Shown here one piece after another: positions 42,409-50,808 of a stretch of DNA of 64,000 bases (position 1 is the first letter of the stretch; each line of letters starts with the position of its first letter). The stretch lies in contig CALUIK010000001.1 in the NCBI GenBank assembly GCA_944320685.1, forward strand, positions 558,001 through 622,000, given 5' to 3'. The DNA comes from an uncultured Alistipes sp. (lineage in GTDB: Bacteria > Bacteroidota > Bacteroidia > Bacteroidales > Rikenellaceae). The notes below the pieces were generated by a model. The model was not told the origin of the DNA, searched no databases, and was given only the letters and a program-made list of their open reading frames with translations. The translations under genes and the position numbers were made by a program.

Positions 42409-43974
42409 TCAGTTTACCAGATGATTTCTGCGTTTTACGCGGTAGGCCGAGTAGCAGAGCAGGCACATCGCCGTCACCGCCAGCGACAGGCGCCCTATCC
42501 AGTCGCCGAAGCGCACATATGCCGTAATGCGCTGCGACACCTCCACGTCGGAGGTCAGCACCCCGCGCTCGTCCCAGCCGAGGCTCTCGACCACGTCGCC
42601 CCGCGATGTTATGAAGCCCGACTTGCCCGTATTGGCGCTGCGGGCCACGGCGCGCCGCGTCTCTATGGCGCGCAGGCGACAGAAGTCGAACAGCCGGCGG
42701 TATCCGGGCGTATCGCCCCACCACCCGTCGTTCGATAGCACGAGCATCACCTCGGCACCCCCGCGCACGAACTCGGCGAACGAGTCGCCGTAGAGGCCCT
42801 CGTAGCATATCGCCGGTCCGGCCGCCACGCCGCCCTTATGGAATACCGTGGCGCCGTCGCTGCGGCCCAGCTGTCCCGTTATGCCGCCCAGATCTACCGA
42901 CTGGAAACTCAGCCACCGCAGCAGCCGCGGGAAAGGCATCGCCTCGACACCTATCACCAGCCGCATCTTGTGGTGCACGTCCTCCGCGCCGTCGCCGTTG
43001 ACGGCCACGGCCGCATTGTAATAGTCGTAATAGAACCCGCGGCCGGCACGCGCCGTCTCGCTGTGGGGCATACCTGCGGGATATACCTTCATCGTCGTCG
43101 CTCCCACTGCAGCCATAGCCTCGGGGCTCCGCTCCGCCAGACGTCCGCGGATCATCCGCACGGCAGCCGACGCCTGCGGATCCTCATCGGCAAGGCGCTC
43201 GGGCAAAGCCGTCTCGGGCATGACGACGAAACGCACGTCGCGCGGCACCTCGTCCACGAGCGAGAGGAGGTTCTCCATCTGGCCGCGGGTGTCGCCGTCG
43301 AACTTCTCGTCGTAGCAGTCGACATTGGGCTGTATGACGGATATGCGCACCTTCTCTTCCTCGGGCTCGTAGGTGAGGTACATCGCCGCCGACACAGCCA
43401 CAGGCAGCAACATCACCGCGGCGGTACGCACCGACGCGCGTCGCGTACGGCTGCGCAGCGCCTCGAAAAGGGCTATGTTCGCCCCCAGCACCCACAGAGA
43501 GCCTCCCGCAACGCCCGTCCACTCGTACCACTGCACGGCCCACGGCACGCCGCTGAAGCCGTTGCCCAGCGTCAGCCACGGGAACGAGATCACCTCCGAA
43601 TGGGTATAGAGGTACTCCGCTGCCAGCCACGCCGCAACAAGTACGGCGTAGGCCAGCCCCTTGGGGGCACGTTTCGAGACATAGTGGTAGAGCATGAATG
43701 CCGCCATGCACCAGAAAGTGGTGAAGAATGCCGCAGCCAGAGGACCTATCGGCGTAGCTATCCACACCCACCACACGGTGGCGGCGTTCCACAGGAGGAA
43801 CGTAAGGGCAGCCCATCCGGCCATGCGCCGCCAATCGCGCGCCGACGCTCCGTACGACGAACTTATCGCCAGCAGCGGCACCAGCGCCACGAGCAACGCG
43901 AAGCCGCTTCCCCCAAGCCACCCCGCAGAGAGTAACACGACCGATAGCAGCACATATAGCAATTTACGCCGCAT
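42409..43974 (-). CDS. lnt: Apolipoprotein N-acyltransferase
   Basis: A 521-residue membrane enzyme that N-acylates the lipid-modified cysteine of lipoproteins. Six or so N-terminal transmembrane helices precede a nitrilase-like periplasmic domain with the catalytic triad: glutamate in VVMPETALPE, lysine in VHHKMRLV, and cysteine in PAICYEGLYG. A final transmembrane helix and basic tail complete it. Its leader is preceded by three 81-bp repeats, the nearest of which carries the probable promoter (-7 box 44000-44007). Four or more lipoproteins are encoded in this window, which are potential substrates. Confidence 0.92.
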   Translation of the reverse strand: MRRKLLYVLLSVVLLSAGWLGGSGFALLVALVPLLAISSSYGASARDWRRMAGWAALTFLLWNAATVWWVWIATPIGPLAAAFFTTFWCMAAFMLYHYVSKRAPKGLAYAVLVAAWLAAEYLYTHSEVISFPWLTLGNGFSGVPWAVQWYEWTGVAGGSLWVLGANIALFEALRSRTRRASVRTAAVMLLPVAVSAAMYLTYEPEEEKVRISVIQPNVDCYDEKFDGDTRGQMENLLSLVDEVPRDVRFVVMPETALPERLADEDPQASAAVRMIRGRLAERSPEAMAAVGATTMKVYPAGMPHSETARAGRGFYYDYYNAAVAVNGDGAEDVHHKMRLVIGVEAMPFPRLLRWLSFQSVDLGGITGQLGRSDGATVFHKGGVAAGPAICYEGLYGDSFAEFVRGGAEVMLVLSNDGWWGDTPGYRRLFDFCRLRAIETRRAVARSANTGKSGFITSRGDVVESLGWDERGVLTSDVEVSQRITAYVRFGDWIGRLSLAVTAMCLLCYSAYRVKRRNHLVN

Positions 43975-43999
43975 ACAAACCTTTTCTTTAAAGACGCGA

Positions 44000-44226
44000 C
44001 AAAGATAGTGAAAGGTGAGAGCAGAAAAAACAAGCTCGCTTGATTTTTTATGCCGAACCGCATCCTGTCAAAGGCGAAGCCAAAGATAGCAAAAGGTGAG
44101 AGCAGAAAAAACAAGCTTGCCTGATTTTTTATGCCGAACCGCATCCTGTCAAAGGAGAAGCCAAAGATAGCGAAAGGTGAGGGCAGAAAAAACAGGCTTG
44201 CCTGTTTTTTTATGCCGAACCGCACG
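44000..44226. repeat. Three tandem 81-bp repeats with terminator and promoter motifs
   Basis: Units begin at 44000, 44081 and 44162. Read on the minus strand, each has a short hairpin followed by six T residues (CAAGC/GCTTG, CAGGC/GCTTG, CAGGC/GCCTG) and then, about 20 bp later, TATCTTTG, the -7 promoter consensus. The third copy is cut short after about 65 bp. They fill the gap between the DUF2264 stop and lnt start. The first unit probably contains the lnt promoter, and the third probably terminates DUF2264 transcription. Confidence 0.9.
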
Positions 44227-44257
44227 TCTTCACGCCAACCGTCATACCGCCGAGCTC

Positions 44258-45583
44258 TCAGTCGCCTATGGCGGCATCGCGCATGACGTCCTCGCCGCCC
44301 CACACGCGCTGCGAGGTCCACGCCTCGGCGGGAGCGCTCCAGAACTCATCGTCGGCAGGCAGTCCCAGAGGCAGGAAGACAAACGTGCATAGATACGCAC
44401 TGCCCGTCGATACGTAGTTCTCGGCTACCCGCGGCTGGTGGCCGCAGAACCCGAGCGTAAGCCACCCCTCGTCATCGAAGGTTTCGGGGACGGTCTGGCG
44501 GCGTATCACCGCCGTCAGCGCCGAGCGCACGGCCGCGGGGGAGAGGCCCTCGGGCAGCAGCCCCAGCCATGCCGCCTGCGACAGGGCGTGGAAAGCACCG
44601 TAACGGTAACCGCTCGAACGCCCCAGCATCGGATAACTGCCCTCGGGAGATATGAGCATCTCCTGCTGCGCGGCAAACCGCGACAGGCGCTGCGCCACCT
44701 TGTCGTACAACGCGCCGCACGAGGCATAAGCCTCCGACTCGCCGGCATGCGCCCGCATTACGGCCGTCACGTCGAGCAGCATGGGCTGTATCACGTAGCT
44801 GTTGTAGTAGTCGAGATGGAACGATGGCCCGTCGCCGTACCAGCCGTCGCCCTTGTACCACTCCATGTGACGTTTGACTGCATACTCCACGGGAGCCATC
44901 TCGCACTCCCCCGTAAGTTCGAGCAGCGCCGCCTCGACCATCGCCGAGAAGAGCAGCCAATTGCTCTCGTAGGGCTTTATGCGGCGCGAACGGCGCAACT
45001 CGTCAACTACACGCTGCCGCGTGGTCTCATCGAGCCTCGGCCATACGGCATCGCCCGAGCGCAGCAACCCTTCGGCAAAGAAGGCGGCGTCGACCAGCGG
45101 CTGCCCGCCCGGACGGTCGAAGGGCATGTAGTCGGGCGAGGCGGGATCTACGGCGTTGGTTATGGCGCGCACCGCCAGCTCCGTCATCTCCGCACGCAAA
45201 CGTCCCTCGGACGTATCGTCGGGCCCCAAAGCCAGCCACGGGGCAATGCCGTTGAACGAACGGCCCAGCGCCTCGAGGTGAGTCACGTCGGCACGCTTGC
45301 CCTCGTTCGTGCCGTCGTTAACCTCGACGGGCATGTTCTTGCGCAGGGTCCCCTGCGCGAGGTTCTCGTATACGGGACGCACGATTCGCACCATCGTCTC
45401 GACCCAATAGTCCCGATCCGCTCCGCGCTGCCGCTGCGGGCGCCGCACGGCCCGTTCGCGACCCGCTTCACAAGTTGCCGCGCCTCCGGCGTCATCATAC
45501 AACAGAGATGTTTCAACCGCGGCTCCGGCCGCCGACAGCATTGCGGCAGCCGCTGCCGCCGCCAGAATCAAACGAGGTTTCAT
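44258..45583 (-). CDS. Secreted DUF2264 protein
   Basis: A 441-residue exported protein with a signal peptide (MKPRLILAAAAAAAM...). It belongs to DUF2264, an (alpha/alpha)-toroid family linked to polysaccharide degradation gene clusters. Family features include SFNGIAPWLALGP near residue 115, the SNWLLFSAMVEAALLELTGE helix, GDGWYGDGPSFHLDYYNSYVIQPM near residue 255 and GRSSGYRYGAFHALSQAAW near residue 320. Catalytic activity in this family is not well defined. Start at ATG 45583; the frame continues a long way upstream only as antisense of neighbouring genes. Divergent from the lipoprotein/FAD-enzyme pair, it forms an apparent carbohydrate locus. Confidence 0.83.
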   Translation of the reverse strand: MKPRLILAAAAAAAMLSAAGAAVETSLLYDDAGGAATCEAGRERAVRRPQRQRGADRDYWVETMVRIVRPVYENLAQGTLRKNMPVEVNDGTNEGKRADVTHLEALGRSFNGIAPWLALGPDDTSEGRLRAEMTELAVRAITNAVDPASPDYMPFDRPGGQPLVDAAFFAEGLLRSGDAVWPRLDETTRQRVVDELRRSRRIKPYESNWLLFSAMVEAALLELTGECEMAPVEYAVKRHMEWYKGDGWYGDGPSFHLDYYNSYVIQPMLLDVTAVMRAHAGESEAYASCGALYDKVAQRLSRFAAQQEMLISPEGSYPMLGRSSGYRYGAFHALSQAAWLGLLPEGLSPAAVRSALTAVIRRQTVPETFDDEGWLTLGFCGHQPRVAENYVSTGSAYLCTFVFLPLGLPADDEFWSAPAEAWTSQRVWGGEDVMRDAAIGD

Positions 45584-45615
45584 ACAAGACAGGTTTTCGG
45601 GTTTAAGGTCCTCTA

Positions 45616-45647
45616 CAAAGATACGCATAAGATTCCGTAACGGCAAC
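45616..45647 (-). promoter_or_regulatory. Promoter of the DUF2264 gene
   Basis: Minus strand: GTTG (45647-45644), 20 bp, TATCTTTG (45623-45616), a near-consensus Bacteroidota promoter about 33 bp before the start codon. Confidence 0.65.
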
Positions 45648-45796
45648 AACCCCATGTACCCGAAGCGGGCTATCGGGCCTTTGCACCGGGCGCATGTCCG
45701 TAAAATCCGATATGCGTCGGGGTTCATGCGGCCGCTACGGCCGAATATTGCGAAAAAATGTATAAATTTACTGCAAAAGACCAAATCACAAAAGAC

Positions 45797-48262
45797 ATGA
45801 GACCAGCAAGGCTTTTGTTTTCCGCCCTGACGGCCGCGGCCGTCGCATGCTCCGGAGGGGAGCGTCCCTCGGCCGTGGACGGGACGGGGTATCCGTGTTA
45901 CAGCGGCATATATCCCCATCTGGCATACTACAACTCGCAGGGCGAGTGCGGGACTGGCGCCGTCGTGCCTTGGGCCGGCTCGCTGTGGGTAGTGACCTAC
46001 TCCCCCCATGAGCCATTCGGGTCGGACGACAAACTCTACCAGATAACCCCCGAGCTGACACAGATAGTACGTCCCGAGAGCATCGGCGGCACCCCCGCCA
46101 ACCGTATGATCCACACTCCCAGCCGGCAGCTCTTCATCGGCCCCTATGCCATCGACGCCGAGGGCGCGGTGCGGGTGATGCCCTACGACCGCATCCCGGG
46201 CCGCCCGACCGGCAATGCCGCCCACCTGACCGATCCCGAAAACCGCATACTGCTGGCCACGATGGAGGCCGGCTTCTACGACATAGACGTCCACACGCTC
46301 GACGCCGTCACCCTCTACAAGGACGGCAACCAGATGCGCAAGGAGGGCGCCAAGGGGCGTTTGAGCCCCCTGCTGCCCGGGTACCACGGCAAGGGTTTCT
46401 ACTCGAGTCAGGGCGTGGCCGTATACTCGAACAACGGCGAGGAGGGCGAACTGGCGCAACGGCAGTTCGACATACCTTCGGGTTCGCTCTCGGAGTGGGA
46501 CGGCAATAATTGGAAGCTCATCCGCCGCAACCAGTTCACCGAGGTGACGGGACCCGGCGGCATCGAGGGCAATGCCTCGGCCGACGACCCCATCTGGTCG
46601 ATAGGCTGGGACTACAAGTCGTTGATTCTGGCCTGCCGCGACACGGCCGCAGGGTGGACCTTCTACCGCCTGCCGAAGGCGAGCTTCGCCTATGACGGCG
46701 CCCACGGCTGGAATACCGAGTGGCCCCGCATACGCAACGTCGGCACCAAGGACAACCCCGACCTGTTGATGACCATGCACGGCATGTTCTGGCGGTTCCC
46801 GCAAACCTTCACATCGCAGAACACCGCGGGCATAGCCCCGCGCGGCGCCTATCTGAAGGTCATCGGGGACTTCACCGAGTGGAACGGCCGCCTCGTCTTC
46901 GGCTGCGACGACTCGGCGCAGAGCGAGTTCCTCAACAAACGCCGCCAGAAAGGCGGTATCGGCGGCCCGGGACAGTCGAACTCGAACCTCTGGTTCTGCG
47001 ACATGTCCACCCCCGACAATGTAGGCCCCACCACCGCGGCCGGCTCTATCTGGCTCCGCGAGGATGTCGCGGCCGGCGTACCCTCCGACCCGTTCCTCTT
47101 CACGGGCTGGGACAACCGCTGCGCATGGGTGGCAAACCGCTCCGACAAGGCGGCCGTCATAACCTTCGAGGTGGACAAGAAGGGCGACGGCACATGGAGC
47201 ACGCTGCGCACCGAACCCTTGGCCGCAGGGGAGTCGAGATTCATACCTTTCGGGCCGCAGGACGCAGGCATCTGGGTCCGCGCCACGAGCGATACGCCCA
47301 TACGCGCCGACCTGACCTTCGTGCTGGCCGAGGCCGAGAGCCGCACCACCGAGCCCGACGCCATCTTCAACGGCATAGCTTCGGTCAAGGGCAAGGCCGA
47401 CTCCGAAGGCCTGATGTACGGCCTGCCCGACAACCGCCGCGCGCTGGGGCTGCTCGCCTCGACAGCGGACGGACAGAGCTACTACGAACTCGACGCCGCG
47501 ATGAACCTCACCCCGTGCCAAGATCCCGAGATGAGCCAATACATAGCCGAGAAGTTCGCCATACCGCACGATGTCGTGGAGGTGGACGCCGGCTCGGTGC
47601 TGATCGTCGACACGAAGGGACGGCGCTGGCGCCTGCCGCTGGGGAACGACGCCTACAACGGCATGATCGCCGAGGCGCGCCTGCGACTGTGCCGCGAGGT
47701 GGCCACGGAACGCGACCTGCTCTCGTGCCACGGCACCTTCTACGAGCTGCCCGCCGAGAACGCCGACGGCTTCGCCAAGATCCGCCCCGTAGCGTCGCAC
47801 TCGTTCGCCATCAACGACTACGCCTCGTACCGCGGCATGATGATGCTCACGGGCATCGACCACGCCAAGGCACAGCGCAACCCGCATGTGGTCTTCTCGG
47901 AGGACGGCAAGGCCGCAGTCTGGGCCGGCGCCATCGACGACCTGTGGAAGATGGGCAAGCCGACAGGCCGCGGCGGCCCGTGGGTGGAGAGCCCCGTCAA
48001 GGCCGGCGAGGCATCGGACCCCTTCCTCATAGGGTTCTACGACAAACGCACGATGGCCCTCTCGCACACCGATTCGGGCAACGTCGCCTTCACCGTCGAG
48101 GTCGACCCCACGGGAGACGGGGCATGGTTCCGCTACGGCACCTTCGAGGTACCTGCGGGCCAGACCTTCGAGCACAGCTTCCCGCAGTCGTTCCAAGGAC
48201 GCTGGGTGCGCGTCACCGCCGACCGCGATACCAAGGCCACAGCATGGTTCGAATACAAATAA
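45797..48262 (+). CDS. Lipoprotein with an internally duplicated beta-sandwich
   Basis: An 821-residue lipoprotein: signal peptide II with lipobox AVAC (cysteine ~19). I do not recognise a named family. Residues ~30-380 have propeller-like strands with many Trp and Gly residues. Two related segments appear at about 415-520 and 705-821; each has SDPFL, a short strand, TFEVD or FTVEVD, a GDG-x-W motif and a terminal WVR-x-T/A segment, so a domain was duplicated. It may bind or process glycans, as its neighbours suggest. Start at ATG 45797, which gives a proper lipoprotein signal. The FAD gene follows 70 bp downstream. Confidence 0.68.
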   Translation: MRPARLLFSALTAAAVACSGGERPSAVDGTGYPCYSGIYPHLAYYNSQGECGTGAVVPWAGSLWVVTYSPHEPFGSDDKLYQITPELTQIVRPESIGGTPANRMIHTPSRQLFIGPYAIDAEGAVRVMPYDRIPGRPTGNAAHLTDPENRILLATMEAGFYDIDVHTLDAVTLYKDGNQMRKEGAKGRLSPLLPGYHGKGFYSSQGVAVYSNNGEEGELAQRQFDIPSGSLSEWDGNNWKLIRRNQFTEVTGPGGIEGNASADDPIWSIGWDYKSLILACRDTAAGWTFYRLPKASFAYDGAHGWNTEWPRIRNVGTKDNPDLLMTMHGMFWRFPQTFTSQNTAGIAPRGAYLKVIGDFTEWNGRLVFGCDDSAQSEFLNKRRQKGGIGGPGQSNSNLWFCDMSTPDNVGPTTAAGSIWLREDVAAGVPSDPFLFTGWDNRCAWVANRSDKAAVITFEVDKKGDGTWSTLRTEPLAAGESRFIPFGPQDAGIWVRATSDTPIRADLTFVLAEAESRTTEPDAIFNGIASVKGKADSEGLMYGLPDNRRALGLLASTADGQSYYELDAAMNLTPCQDPEMSQYIAEKFAIPHDVVEVDAGSVLIVDTKGRRWRLPLGNDAYNGMIAEARLRLCREVATERDLLSCHGTFYELPAENADGFAKIRPVASHSFAINDYASYRGMMMLTGIDHAKAQRNPHVVFSEDGKAAVWAGAIDDLWKMGKPTGRGGPWVESPVKAGEASDPFLIGFYDKRTMALSHTDSGNVAFTVEVDPTGDGAWFRYGTFEVPAGQTFEHSFPQSFQGRWVRVTADRDTKATAWFEYK

Positions 48263-48332
48263 CCGCACGTATGCGGCGATGCCCCGCACGGGTATCGCCG
48301 CAAGCGTGCCTTAGCCGCAAAACATACGCAAC

Positions 48333-50204
48333 ATGAAGAGATTATCCGTATTAACGCTTACGCTCATGTTCTTTGCCGCCTGCACCTCCGCACCGAAGAG
48401 TTCGGGCGTGCTCGTCGAGGCCGAGAACTTCGCCGCCAAGGGCGGCTGGAGCGTCGACCAGCAATTCACCTTCGAGATGGGGTCGCCATATCTGATCGCC
48501 CACGGCATGGGCAAACCCGTCGGCGACGCCTCGACCGAAGTGACGCTGCCCGCAGCGGGGCTCTACCACGTATATGTACGCACCTATAACTGGACCTCGC
48601 CGTGGTCCGACCGGAGCGGCCCGGGCGCCTTCCGCATAAGCGTCGGCGGCACCGCCCTCGACGCGACACTCGGCACCGAGGGCGACGGCTGGATGTGGCA
48701 GTACGCCGGTGCCGTAGAGACCGCAGGCAAGAGCGCCACCGTCACCCTCCACGACATGACGGGCTTCGACGGCCGCTGCGATGCCGTATGGCTCACCCCC
48801 GACAAGTCGGTCGTGCCTCCAGACAGCGGCGAGGCACTGGCCGAGTTCCGCACCCGCCACAACCCGTCGAAGATACGCAAGGTCAAGTACGACTTCGTCG
48901 TCATAGGCGGAGGCATTGCGGGCATGTGCGCCTCGGTGGCCGCGGCACGTCAGGGCGTGAAGGTCGCCCTCATCAACGACCGTCCCATATGGGGCGGCTG
49001 CAACAGCTCCGAGACGCGCGTCCATCTGGGCGGGCATATCGAGATGGAGCCCTACACCAATCTGGGCAACATGATCAAGGAGTTCGGCCCGCTGCGCGGC
49101 GGCAACGCCCAGCCCGCGGAGTTCTACGAGGACGACAAGAAACGCGCCTTCCTCGAAGCCGAGGCCGAGCACCTCGACCTCTACCCGTCGTACCGCGTGG
49201 ACCGTGTCGACTGCCGCGACGGACGCATACGCGCCGTCTATGCCACACATATAGAGACGGGCGAGACGGTGGAGTTCCGCGCCCCGATATTCTCCGACTG
49301 CACGGGCGACGGCACCGTTGGATACCTCGCCGGCGCCGACTACTCGATGGGGCGCGAGAGCCGCGCCGAGTACAACGAGCCCTCGGCACCCGAGCAGGGC
49401 GACAGCCTCACCATGGGGGCCTCGGTGCAGTGGTATTCGGTCGAGGACGACGCGCCGAGCACGTTCCCCGTGTTCGAGTACGGCCTCAACTTCAACGACG
49501 AGAGCTGCGAGCGCGTCACAATGGGCGAATGGACTTGGGAGACGGGCATGAACCGCGACCAGTGCGACGAATTCGAGCGCATACGCGACTACGGCCTGAT
49601 GGTGGTATACTCCAATTGGAGCTACCTGAAGAACCGCCTCGAGGATAACGGCTCCTACGACAACCGCTCGCTCGGATGGGTGGCATACATCGCCGGCAAG
49701 CGCGAATCGCGCCGCCTGCTGGGCGACCACGTCCTCACGGAGAACGACCTCGTGAACGAGGTGGCGTACCCCGACGCTTCCTTCACCACCACGTGGAGCA
49801 TCGACCTGCACTATCCCGACCCCAAGAACTCGGAACACTTCCCGGGCGAGGAGTTCAAGTCGATCTGCACGCACGGGGCGGTGAACCCCTACGCGGTACC
49901 CTACCGCTGCCTCTACTCGCGCAACATCGACAACCTCTTCATGGCGGGGCGCAACATAAGCGTCACCCACATCGGGCTCGGCACCGTGCGCGTGATGCGC
50001 ACCACGGGCATGATGGGCGAGGTGGTCGGCATGGCTGCGGGCATCTGCAGCAAGCACAGGGCGTTACCGCGCGATGTCTACACCGGCCATCTCGACGAGT
50101 TGAAAGCCTTGATGGAGAAGGGCATGGGCAAGAGCGGCCTCAAGAACAACCAGCTCTACAACCTCGGCGGCAACTGGCCCACATACCGCAAACCCAAGAA
50201 GTAA
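48333..50204 (+). CDS. Lipid-anchored FAD-dependent oxidoreductase
   Basis: A 623-residue lipoprotein (lipobox FAAC, cysteine 17). Residues ~25-160 form a carbohydrate-binding-like beta-sandwich (EAENFAAKGGW, LYHVYVRTYNW). A FAD_oxidored domain follows, with the Rossmann motif VVIGGGIAGM near residue 191 and WGGCNSSETR, FSDCTGDGTVGY and the C-terminal MAGRNISVTH motif that closes the flavin site. The family is often mislabelled xanthan lyase. Oxidation of a sugar or glycoside outside the cytoplasm is a plausible but unproven role. It probably forms an operon with the preceding lipoprotein. Confidence 0.82.
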   Translation: MKRLSVLTLTLMFFAACTSAPKSSGVLVEAENFAAKGGWSVDQQFTFEMGSPYLIAHGMGKPVGDASTEVTLPAAGLYHVYVRTYNWTSPWSDRSGPGAFRISVGGTALDATLGTEGDGWMWQYAGAVETAGKSATVTLHDMTGFDGRCDAVWLTPDKSVVPPDSGEALAEFRTRHNPSKIRKVKYDFVVIGGGIAGMCASVAAARQGVKVALINDRPIWGGCNSSETRVHLGGHIEMEPYTNLGNMIKEFGPLRGGNAQPAEFYEDDKKRAFLEAEAEHLDLYPSYRVDRVDCRDGRIRAVYATHIETGETVEFRAPIFSDCTGDGTVGYLAGADYSMGRESRAEYNEPSAPEQGDSLTMGASVQWYSVEDDAPSTFPVFEYGLNFNDESCERVTMGEWTWETGMNRDQCDEFERIRDYGLMVVYSNWSYLKNRLEDNGSYDNRSLGWVAYIAGKRESRRLLGDHVLTENDLVNEVAYPDASFTTTWSIDLHYPDPKNSEHFPGEEFKSICTHGAVNPYAVPYRCLYSRNIDNLFMAGRNISVTHIGLGTVRVMRTTGMMGEVVGMAAGICSKHRALPRDVYTGHLDELKALMEKGMGKSGLKNNQLYNLGGNWPTYRKPKK

Positions 50205-50231
50205 GGCTCCGGACACGCGGAGCGCATATAC

Positions 50232-50268
50232 CCGATTGCCGGCCGAAGCGTCGGCAATCGGATTTTTT
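50232..50268 (+). terminator. Rho-independent terminator of the FAD-enzyme operon
   Basis: A perfect 10-bp stem CCGATTGCCG / CGGCAATCGG with a 10-nt loop and six T residues, 27 bp after the FAD gene stop. Confidence 0.9.
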
Positions 50269-50294
50269 CGAACCACCGGCAAATACGATACGAT

Positions 50295-50510
50295 ATGTCC
50301 TACGCAAAGATATTCCGACGCACGGTGATTACATTCATGTTCGTCGTGCTGGCGGCCGCCGCGCGGGCGGACGGTCCGGCCCGTACCACGATCATGGCCG
50401 TGGGCGGCCCGAGCACGCCGGGCGCGGCAACGCGGGAAGGTAATTACATGGCTCTGAATGGCATCAGCGTATCGGCCTCCAACGGACTCTGCAAATTCAT
50501 GAAGACACGA
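50295..50510 (+). pseudogene. Possible truncated gene: signal peptide fragment next to tRNA-Leu
   Basis: An ATG at 50295 opens a convincing signal peptide (MSYAKIFRRTVITFMFVVLAAA...ARA) and about 45 further residues, including VGGPSTPGAATREGN. The frame then runs straight into the tRNA terminator and antisense through tRNA-Leu to position 705 of this kilobase, which cannot be real coding sequence. I read this as the 5' stump of a secreted protein whose remainder was lost next to the tRNA gene. It could also be a chance frame; the remaining sequence matches nothing I recognise. Confidence 0.35.
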
Positions 50511-50542
50511 AAAACGGCTTCAGGAAACCCGAAGCCGTTTTT
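50510..50542 (-). terminator. Terminator of tRNA-Leu
   Basis: AAAAACGGCTTC pairs with GAAGCCGTTTTT around a 9-nt loop, symmetric on both strands. On the minus strand it follows the tRNA 3' end by 19 bp. Confidence 0.88.
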
Positions 50543-50561
50543 ACCGTGGTGTGTACCCTTG

Positions 50562-50647
50562 TGCCCAGGACAAGACTCGAACTTGCACGAACCTAATTGT
50601 TCACTACCCCCTCAAAGTAGCGTGTCTACCAATTTCACCACCTGGGC
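50562..50647 (-). tRNA. tRNA-Leu (GAG anticodon)
   Basis: Read on the minus strand, the 7-bp acceptor stem GCCCAGG pairs with CCTGGGC plus discriminator A. The D-arm has GGTGGTGAAATTGGTAGAC; the anticodon stem CTACT/GGTAG encloses the loop TTGAGGG with anticodon GAG; a long variable arm and a TTCGAGT T-loop follow, as in class II leucine tRNAs. CCA is not encoded. A consensus promoter and a terminator flank it. The adjacent direct repeats and decayed genes suggest the site is a recombination or integration hotspot. Confidence 0.95.
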
Positions 50648-50696
50648 AGGCGGTCTTTCGCACGTCGCGCGGAGCACATACGCCCGAAAAGGTGTG

Positions 50697-50727
50697 CAAA
50701 TATAGCCACTATTTTATTAAATGCAAA
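50697..50727 (-). promoter_or_regulatory. Promoter of tRNA-Leu
   Basis: Minus strand: TTTG (50727-50724), 19 bp, TATATTTG (50704-50697), exact consensus. Transcription would begin about 40 bp upstream of the mature tRNA. Confidence 0.85.
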
Positions 50728-50736
50728 ATTTTACGC

Positions 50737-50771
50737 CAAAAAACTCCATCCGCGTATGCAACGGCGCCGCG
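50737..50771. repeat. Left 35-bp direct repeat bounding the redox island
   Basis: Identical over 35 bp to 52456-52490, beginning CAAAAAACTCCATCC and ending GGCGCCGCG. It lies directly upstream of the tRNA-Leu promoter. Confidence 0.92.
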
Positions 50772-50808
50772 TCAGATCTTGCATCGGCCGCAGCTCCCTC
50801 CCCGTAAA

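Noticed and set aside
44000..44226. CRISPR array
   Set aside because: The units are contiguous 81-bp duplicates without unique spacers and no cas genes are near.
43863..44321. Possible repeat protein with 27-residue units across the 81-bp repeats
   Set aside because: The frame exists only because the unit is a multiple of three; it overlaps the lnt start, and the DNA carries terminator and promoter motifs that explain conservation.
45584..48289. Very long leftward open frame antisense to the lipoprotein gene, joined upstream of the DUF2264 gene
   Set aside because: It mirrors the codon structure of the real plus-strand gene in GC-rich DNA; only the part from 45583 down has a signal peptide and family motifs.
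50295..50705. A 136-codon protein reading through tRNA-Leu
   Set aside because: Its second half is antisense to a well-formed tRNA and its terminator; only the first part could derive from a real gene.
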